DNA of 64,000 nucleotides, from assembly GCF_964019385.1 (NCBI RefSeq), contig NC_088645.1, positions 17,872,680 to 17,936,679 on the forward strand, written 5' to 3'. The translations under genes were made by a program, and so were the position numbers. Source of the DNA: Sycon ciliatum (Eukaryota > Porifera > Calcarea > Leucosolenida > Sycettidae). A model generated the notes under the pieces. That model searched no databases and was not told the origin of the DNA. It was given only the letters and a program-made list of their open reading frames with translations. Positions 52,191 to 64,000 of this stretch are shown here, in pieces. Each line of letters starts with the position of its first letter. Position 1 is the first letter of the stretch.

Positions 52191-52606
52191 TAAGGGGCCG
52201 TCCACAAAATATCGATATATTTTTAGAGAAGATATTCGTTCGTTTTGGGGGGGGGGGAGGGGGGTTGGGCCCTGTTCGTCTCGTCTTCCGAGAAAAAATA
52301 TCGAACTCTATGGACGGGCACTGTTCGAACATGTAGTTTATGACCTACGCAAAGTGAAAGTCAACCTCGTGAACATAGCCATGGCAAGGTTGTGCGACCG
52401 TGGCAACGTAAACCTAGGTGTATGGTGAAATTAGAGTTGCAGCTGGTCACGTTTTATGAGGAAATTGCACTTCATTAAAAAATATCGATCCTTTGCATAA
52501 ACATGCGTATGTTCGTTTTGAGGGGGGAGGGAGGGGGTCTGGGGAGAAATGAACAAAAATTAATATCGTCTTGAAAAAAAGATCGATATTTAAGGACGAC
52601 CCCTAA
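52191..52606. mobile_element. MITE with GGGGCCGTCC ends
   Basis: AAGGGGCCGTCCACAAAATA at the left and GGACGACCCCTAA at the right, with ATCGATAT sub-terminal on both sides. About 415 bp with G-rich interior tracts; no ORF. Superfamily not assigned. Confidence 0.75.
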
Positions 52607-52610
52607 TTAA

Positions 52611-53460
52611 AGGGGAAGTTAAGGCAAAAATTAAAATTTCACCAATTGTAGTCTTCGGGGTGCTGAGTCGAATGGTCGTGGTCCGAGGAAGCTGAGACGC
52701 TCCCTTCCTACTTGAATCCCAATCGAACTCGCGCACTTCCACCGAAACTGGGTGACTGCGCCCTACTAGATGGGGATTTGTATGCAAAATGTCACTAAAA
52801 GCGCCATTTCGTTCTTATAAAAGCATGGATGACGGCGATTGGCCCATATGTTGTAGTCTTTTGGACGCTGAGTCGATTGGTTTTGGTCCGAAAAGGCTGC
52901 GATGCAGCGTTCCTCCTTTATTCCCAATCGAACATGGTTGAACAAGCGGTCACGTGCTCCTGCGTACGCCAGTCACCTGGTCACCGTGCCTGCAGGGTAC
53001 AACTTACTAGCTTGTTTGACCTTTTTTGGGTGCAGTCCTGTCACTCCAGTTGAACCTTGGTGTGAAAGTTGTCGCCTGCTGGCGTGGTGACCAGGTGATT
53101 TGGGCACCCAGGAGCACGTGACCACTTGTTCAACCATGTTCGATTGGGAATAAAGGAGGAACGCTGCATCGCAGCCTTTTCGGACCAAAACCAGTCGACT
53201 CGGCGTCCAAAAGACTACAACATATGGGCCAATCGCGGTCATCCGTGCTTTTATAAGAACGAAATGGCGCTTTTAGTGACATTTTGCATACAAATCCCCA
53301 TCTACTAGGGCGCAGTCACCCAGTTTCAGTGGAAGTGCGCGAGTTCGATTGGGATTCAAGTAGGAAGGGAGCGTCTCAGCTTCCTCGGACCAAGACCATT
53401 CGACTCAGCACCCCGAAGACTACAACTGGTGAAATTTTAATTTTTGCCTTAACTTCCCCT
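52611..53460. mobile_element. TTAA-flanked foldback element 1
   Basis: 850 bp with inverted arms of about 380 bp (52611-52990 and 53073-53460) around a spacer of about 80 bp; ends AGGGGAAGTTAAGGC / GCCTTAACTTCCCCT; target TTAA on both sides (52607-52610, 53461-53464). TTAA targets are characteristic of piggyBac-type elements. No transposase. The arms open short mirrored frames that are not genes. Confidence 0.92.
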
Positions 53461-53695
53461 TTAAGTACCTACGCAATGGATAATATATCATTCATTACCC
53501 TGATGATGGGCCAGGCCTGAAAATTTGGTGTATTGTTAATCTTTAAAAAAAAAAATTTAAAATTTGAATCGCAGTGAAGAGACCGTATTTTGGAATTGAG
53601 AAGTGACGTCTCCTAGATTGTGTAACTATTACTTACACTGTGAGTGGCTGTGTTGGAGTTTGCGGACCATGAGAAAATAAGACGGGCACCTAAAT

Positions 53696-53898
53696 TAGGG
53701 TCCAGCGGATTCTGCCGGCAGAAACATTGGCAAAATTCGGTACTTTTCTGGTAAGTTTCATGCTTGTTTGGTATGTGGATAAAGAAATGGAGCAGAATCC
53801 GAGGAATTGCCCGCCATAAGGTTTGTATGGTTCTGCCAATTTTACTGCTTTTCGAGCAGAATCTGCCACCTTTTCGAGCAGAATCCGCCGGTCCCTAA
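53696..53898. mobile_element. TA-flanked MITE
   Basis: TAGGGTCCAGCGGATTCTGC and GCAGAATCCGCCGGTCCCTA are imperfect inverted ends. About 203 bp, with internal TTTTCGAGCAGAATC repeats. Confidence 0.75.
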
Positions 53899-54152
53899 CC
53901 TAAATAATAGACTTGGATGGAGAGCCAAGGATAAATTTATAAGAAAGAAAAAGGACCAAAGAGTTACGCTACAATGTCCACTAACACCACCAGTCACTAA
54001 ACAATCAGCTCATGCGATAACATTGCACGACACTGACCAACGATAATGACGTTCTACAACTAACTGGCTATCAGCTCTAGCACATCTTGGATGCGCACTC
54101 CAACAGCCTTCCAACTAACTTTTGATTACTTGGAAGGTTCTACGTTATAGAA

Positions 54153-54559
54153 ATGTTCAGCAAAATTTCAAAACACACGACATTATTTCGTTCGCTAATC
54201 TCCGCTACTCGTCGTCTCACCTGGCTTCAGAAGATGGTACGAGAGATAGCGGGAGAGTCTCCAGCAGGCAGCGCATCCATCTTCAGGAAGTGGAAAGAGC
54301 AAACGGCATGGTCCTTGGTTGAGGTAAATGCTGAACGTTTGATTTGTCCCAACCAAGATTTCAGCACTTGGTTCGTCACGATTTTCGCTTGCCAGCTAAC
54401 GTCTCCGCACTCCAGCTTTCCCCTGTCGGTGTCACGTCCCAGTACACAACGGAGAGGACTACTAATAAACAGTTCACGGCACTAACAGCCTTGAACACAG
54501 TACTTCTTTCACTTCGTGAATACAAAAAGACAACTGAAAATGACACAATTCTTCAGTGA
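54153..54559 (+). CDS. Gene F: compact two-exon gene, 121 aa
   Basis: Exons 54153-54323 and 54365-54559 (TGA), separated by a 41-nt intron (GTAAATG...GATTTCAG), phase 0. The N terminus is basic, amphipathic and lacks acids for about 27 residues (MFSKISKHTTLFRSLISATR), suggesting a mitochondrial presequence. Then KWKEQTAWSLVEHLVRHDFR, and a C-terminal helix NTVLLSLREYKKTTEN. No family recognised. It sits between two foldback elements yet is intact, which argues for a functional host gene. Confidence 0.65.
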
Positions 54560-54642
54560 TCGACCTTCTCTCTCACGGAGCTAAGCAGAATGTACGTCAT
54601 CACCTGTAGTCGCCATGGAAACGGGATCAGGAAATCGGCGAT

Positions 54643-54828
54643 ATGGCAAGTAGTAATAGGTTTTTCATTTTGACCCGACGAGACCATACGACGCTTGCAG
54701 ATCACAGCACGAACAGTCCCCCCAGCCACACTCCACGAAAGCAAGTAGAAGTACTCCTGACAAGTCTTGTTTCGTTCCATAGAGATAATAACGGGGAACT
54801 CATCAGAGGAGAAGCAGATGTTGAATGA
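54643..54828 (+). CDS. Small ORF downstream of gene F, 61 aa
   Basis: ATG in a GCGATATGGC context, TGA at 54826-54828, 83 bp after gene F. Protein-like composition (FFILTRRDHTTLADH, PRKQVEVLLTSLVSFHRDN). The opposite strand is also open. Could be a separate small gene or a downstream exon. Unrecognised. Confidence 0.35.
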   Translation: MASSNRFFILTRRDHTTLADHSTNSPPSHTPRKQVEVLLTSLVSFHRDNNGELIRGEADVE

Positions 54829-55055
54829 AGGGGTTTAGCTGAATAATGCTATTTTATAGAAAAGATATTGGCGCACTGAGGTGTAAACACTCAACTAACT
54901 CACATATGTGACAAATCAACACAAAAGGAATAGTGCAGAATGGATATGGCAAGTAATAAGTTAGTTTCCCTTGCCGTACGCAAGCGAGAGATATACCATC
55001 GGAACCGATATCCTCTGAGCCATACTTGAAAAAAATCGATGCACTTCCCCTTTAA

Positions 55056-55902
55056 AGGGGAAGTTAAGGCAAAAATTAAAATTTCACCAGTTGTAGTATT
55101 CGGGGTGCTGAGTCGAATGGTCGTGGTCCGAGGAAGCTGAGACGCTCCCTTCCTACTTGAATCCCAATCGAACTCGCGCACTTCCACCGAAACTGGGTGG
55201 CTGCGCCCTACTAGATGGGGATTTGTATGCAAAATGTCACTAAAAGCGCCATTTCGTTCTTATAAAAGCACGGATGACCGCGATTGGCCCATATGATGTA
55301 GTCTTTTGGACGCTGAGTCGACTGGTTTTGGTCCGAAAAGGCTGCGATGCAGCGTTCCTCCTTTATTCCCAATCGAACATGGTTGAACAAGCGGTCACGT
55401 GCTCCTGCGTACGCCAGTCACCTGGTCACCGTGCCTGGGTACAACTTACTAGCCTGTTTGACCTTTTTTGGGTGCAGTCCTGTCACTCGAGTTGAACCTT
55501 GGTGTGAAAGTTGTCGCCTGCTGGCGTGGTGACCAGGTGATTTGGGCACCCAGGAGCACGTGACCGCTTGTCCAACCATGTTCGATTGGGAATAAAGGAG
55601 GAACGCTGCATCGCAGCCTTTTCGGACCAAAACCAGTCGACTTAGCGTCCAAAAGACTACAACATATGGGCCAATCGCGGTCATCCGTGCTTTTATAAGA
55701 ACGAAATGGTGCTTTTAGTGACATTTTGCATACAAATCCCCATCTAGTAGGGCGCAGTCACCCAGTTTCGGTGGAAGTGCGCGAGTTCGATTGGGATTCA
55801 AGTAGGAAGGGAGCGTCTCAGCTTTCTCGGACCAAGACCATTCGACTCAGCACCCCGAAGACTACAACTAGTGAAATTTTAATTTTTGCCTTAACTTCCC
55901 CT
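55056..55902. mobile_element. TTAA-flanked foldback element 2
   Basis: 847 bp, same family and ends as 52611-53460; TTAA at 55052-55055 and 55903-55906. Confidence 0.92.
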
Positions 55903-56746
55903 TTAAGGCTAAAATCAAAATTTCACTAGTTGTAGTCTTCGGGGTGCTGAGTCGAATGGTCGTGGTCCGAGGAAGCTGAGACGCTCCCTTCCTACTTTAA
56001 TCCCAATCGAACTCGCGCACTTCCACCGAAACTGGGTGACTGCGCCCTACTAGATGGGGACTTGTATGCAAAATGTCACTAAAATCGCCATTTCGTTCTT
56101 ATAAAAGCACGGATGACTGTGATTAGCCCATATGTTGAAGTCTTTTGGACACTGAGTCGACTGGTTTTGGTCCGAAAAGGCTCCTCCTTTATTCCCAATC
56201 GAACATGGCTGAACAAGCGGTCACGTGCGCCTGCGTACACCAGTCACCTGGTCACCATGCCTGCAGGGTACACTACTAGCCTGTTTGACCTTGTTTGGAT
56301 GCAGTCCTAGATCCTGTCACTCGAGTTGAACTCGAGTTGAACCTTCGTGTGAAAGTTGTTGCCTGCTGGCGTGGTGACCAGGTGATTTGGGCACCCAGGA
56401 GCCCGTGACCGCTTGTTCAACCATGTTTGATTGGGAATAAAGGAGGAACGCTGCATTGCAGCTTTTTCGGACCAAAACCAATCGACTCAGTGTCCAAAAG
56501 ACTACAACACATGGGCCAATCGCGGTCATCCGTGCTTTTATAAGAACGAAATGGCGCTTTTAGTGACATTTTGCATACAAATCCCCATCTAGTAGGGCGC
56601 AGTCACCCAGTTTCGGTGGAAGTGCGCGAGCTCGATTGGGATTCAAGTAGGAAGGGAGCGTCTCAGCTTTCTCGGAGCAAGACCATTCGACTCAGCACCC
56701 CGAAGACTACAACTGGTGAAATTTTGATTTTAGCCTTAACTTCCCC
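55903..56746. mobile_element. Foldback element 3, abutting element 2
   Basis: Same family. Its left end starts at the internal TTAAGGC, so it lacks the first eight bases AGGGGAAG and shares one TTAA with element 2. The right end is TTAACTTCCCC at 56737-56746. Confidence 0.88.
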
Positions 56747-57112
56747 AAGGAGGGGAAGGTGAGCGCAACCAAGATAAGCACGAGCTGAAAGTCTCAGCTG
56801 TGAAGGACGTTGGCGGATGTTCATGCATGTCGATGATAATAGAACGCCATGTAGACTATAGTCATACGCATACATCATGTCTTGGCTTACATGGTCTATT
56901 AGTAGAGCATGCAGTCCGGCTGCAAATCGTCGAAGCACACAGTCTGAAAGTCCACCCTCTGTTACACAACCAATTTGAAGAGAAGACCCTTTTTCTGATT
57001 TCGAAAGAAAGCCCAAAGGTTGTATTCTGTACGTGTGCACGTGTAACATTATTGCTGTTTGAGTGAAGGACATAATTATAAATAAAGAGCAGTTACATGT
57101 GCGAACATGCAT
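56747..57112. other. No firm gene
   Basis: A minus frame (57112-56663) runs into the foldback element and is probably spurious. Confidence 0.35.
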
Positions 57113-57340
57113 TACTGTAAAACCGGAAAGTCTAACGAGCCACGAAGTCTAACGCTTTAACGACCAATTTTTTTCGTTATTTGAAGAAACGTTATCGCGA
57201 ACCCGGTTTGAGATGTATGTGTAAAGATGTGCATACAGATGGGTGGCCAGGTAGCCATCCTTAAACTTTCTGCACGTTATCATGCCAAAATTACAAAAAC
57301 GGTTAACCTTTTGGTCGTGACACTTTCCGGTTTTACAGTA
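57113..57340. mobile_element. Mariner-type MITE, 228 bp
   Basis: Perfect 19-bp ends TACTGTAAAACCGGAAAGT (57113-57131) and its reverse complement (57322-57340), TA included. Confidence 0.92.
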
Positions 57341-58197
57341 TCAGTTGGCCCTAAATGCAAGGTGAAAGCTGAAACGGCCAGCCGGTAGTGAGGCCCACAG
57401 TCATTATCTCACATTCGGCTTGTCAGGTCGTTTCCGTACTTGTAACGACAACTTGGCATGCACACTGTACACAGATCAGCTTGTGAAGCTCCTCTTTGCT
57501 CCTCTTGTCTGTATTAACACACTGTGTTGCTCCGCACACAGTAGCGGAATGACACAATGACACGCCACACCGACCGAAAGGATCAGCAGAGTTGACCTCT
57601 GAGATGAGGCCTGATCGTAAAGCACTATGTGTTTCGTAACGCAATGCCGGGGTACGAGTGACGCGCCAGGACTCGGTTTGTCCAGTCTGTTCGAAAAGAT
57701 CAAACTAATCTTCGGCCAACAAGCAACAGTCACGAGTGTCTGATAAAAAATTACCCCAACGATGTTTCAACATAAATAATGGAACGCAGGCAGGCCTGGC
57801 ATTGCAACAGGTACAGTGCTGTCACTGCACGATCACATGTATCACTAGAACATAATACAGGACTACAAAAATACTCTAAAAAAGGTGACAGCATTGGAAT
57901 GACAGAATGACCGAGAAAAACAACTGATTCAGAGCAGGTGGTGAGTGGCTCGAGTAGCATGTCCAGTGTTTCCCTGAGCGTGTCCCTAACACACATAGTA
58001 TGCGGTGCAGGTGTGAGTGGTATAGTCTATTGGCAACACGTTGTGCACTTTTCTGAGTGGGGCAGCACTGCCACGGTCTCTTACAAGCGGGTGCTGTGTC
58101 TCCAGGTTGCGCCCCGGTGACACGCCACATAAGTTCTTGTCCAGGACTGAGTGTGTGCTAAGTCGAGAGTAGACAGTGAAGCAGAAGGCCACCAGGA
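57341..58197 (-). other. 3' flank and probable 3' UTR of SLC39A11
   Basis: Follows the TAA of SLC39A11 on the minus strand. Open frames here (for example 57996-57751) show no splice context. No canonical poly(A) signal was found near. Confidence 0.35.
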
Positions 58198-62210
<4,013 letters not shown>

Positions 62211-62346
62211 CTAAAGCTAGAGAGCTGAACACACAGTGAAACCAACGGTGGAGTCAGTGAATAGAAGAGTAGCAATGGTGACAGCAGTACAACAAGACAT
62301 ACTTCATAGTAAGAGCAAAGCTATGCAAATATGTAGGACTATGACA

Positions 62347-63074
<728 letters not shown>

Positions 63075-63090
63075 CCACACATACCATGCA

Positions 63091-63190
63091 TGCACGTCGC
63101 AAGAGAGGCATGCAAGTCTGATCAGAGCACATCAAGACTTCAGCCAGGTAAAGTCCTCGAAATTAACCCCAAGTAACACATTCCATGTAC
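63091..63190 (+). repeat. Partial copy of the 540-bp dispersed repeat start
   Basis: CCATGCATGCACGTCGCAAG and ATCAAGACTT.AGCCAG blocks match the first part of 63215-63725. Confidence 0.55.
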
Positions 63191-63214
63191 ACACACCATG
63201 TACCATGTACCATA

Positions 63215-63717
63215 TATACGCCCGTCGCAAGAGAAGCACGCAAATCTGCAAAAGCACTGGATGTGCACCCACAGATTTTCTCTTATAGCAACGATAGCGA
63301 ACAAGATCTGAATGAGACAGATCAAGACTTGCGCCAGATAACTGTCTAATCCACACAACTGGCGAAGCCATGTGAATCGACCACCAATGCACACCTGGTC
63401 TACACCACACGGAGTACATCGGCATAAAACGGCCAAGACAGTTACCTATGCACACCCTACACTTGCTGGGGTAACAAGTATGGACAGCACGCTGCTTTGA
63501 TAGAAGCAGACACTAGATGCACTGGTACCTTGAAGTGAAATTGGAGTTACTTTACCAACCAGCCTCGGTTACTGAGTACTGGGAACCCAGAGCCAACAGA
63601 CATACCAACAACCTCAGCCATGAAAGCTATTATAGTAACGACACACTGGATTGTGGAGCCGAAAGTAGTCCGACTTCCAAATACTTTGGCAAGAAGGTAG
63701 CCTTCCAACAGGCACAC

Positions 63718-63725
<8 letters not shown>
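63215..63725 (+). mobile_element. Dispersed 540-bp repeat, copy 2
   Basis: Colinear with 26049-26580; ends in (CA)n at 63714-63770. Confidence 0.8.
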
Positions 63726-63764
<39 letters not shown>

Positions 63765-63800
63765 TACACCTTGGACCTTGGACGCGCTGCCATATTCTGG

Positions 63801-64000
63801 CTATGTGGACCCCATGGGGGGTTGAGCAGGTTCGGAACAGTAGGGGCGATGACGGGATAGGTCCTGTGGTCTACTGAAACGCCGACCGCAATTGCAAACG
63901 ATACAGAAGGAGCTACGGTCTGTGTTGGTTGCTCTGGCCGAGCCACGGCTGCACTTGTGACGTTTCATGCCTTGGCGCGATAGCACACAGCGGTTGCAGC
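63801..64000 (-). mobile_element. LINE 3' end with C-terminal zinc fingers (continues past the right edge)
   Basis: The minus-strand frame reads RQGMKRHKCSRG and then FCIVCNCGRRFSRPQDLSRH, two C2H2-like fingers in the same arrangement as 47605-47700, ending in a stop and followed on the minus strand by a (TG)n tail (63714-63770). The upstream reverse transcriptase would lie beyond the window. Confidence 0.6.

Noticed and set aside
53498-53525. CTGATGA followed by GGCC.GGCC and TGAAAA as a third hammerhead.
   Set aside because: The stem II loop would be one base, the spacing to GAAA is wrong, and stem I does not pair.
52590-56762. Repeated 60-75-codon frames as a gene family.
   Set aside because: They are mirrored translations of the foldback arms and appear on both strands.

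Overview
The window looks like animal nuclear DNA, most likely from an early-branching marine invertebrate such as a sponge. This is inferred from a CARD-Roc-COR (Roco) gene, an EGF-containing receptor, a metazoan-type ZIP11 zinc transporter, dense GT-AG introns (some only 34-41 nt) and a heavy, diverse transposon load. No prokaryotic gene organisation, CRISPR array or operon is visible. Gene models were built by hand: each combines splice motifs, open frames and intron phases, and for every complete model the exon lengths sum to a multiple of three.

Layout. 1-2355: 3' half of a non-LTR retrotransposon. 2441-5831 (-): receptor-like gene B, its intron holding a 1.25-kb miniature LTR element (TRIM) inserted in one arm of a palindromic element. 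6660-7343: truncated LINE tail. 9007-12607 (-): receptor gene A, a five-exon paralogue of B with EGF domain, Ser/Thr-rich stalk, transmembrane helix and three YxVP tail motifs; a 55-bp tandem repeat has grown from its last codons. 15636-22220 (+): nine-exon gene C for an unrecognised 236-aa protein. 25148-39768 (-): gene D, a CARD-Roc-COR protein of 978 aa, whose introns carry MITEs, SINEs and a pentamer minisatellite. 39.4-47.6 kb: LINE tails, a Harbinger-type MITE, unresolved coding fragments and a transposon carrying a 182-bp tandem array. 48303-48973 (-): small gene E. 49433-51855: two adjacent hammerhead-ribozyme retroelements. 52.2-56.7 kb: TTAA-flanked foldback elements around a compact two-exon gene F (54153-54559, +). 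58198-62210 (-): 3' half of SLC39A11 (ZIP11). The right end holds long (AG)n tracts, a second copy of a 540-bp dispersed repeat and another LINE tail.

The most striking system is at 49.4-51.9 kb. Two non-autonomous elements in opposite orientation, each flanked by its own perfect 10-bp target duplication, each carry a type-I hammerhead ribozyme (CTGATGA / GAAA core, 6-bp stem I, 4-bp stem II, very short stem III). Both share one layout in ribozyme orientation: inverted terminal fragment, body, ribozyme-bearing unit. This resembles Penelope-like elements and retrozymes, and no reverse transcriptase is present in either.

The genes do not form an obvious pathway. A and B are a tandem pair of putative surface receptors, D is a putative CARD/GTPase signalling scaffold, and SLC39A11 is a metal transporter.
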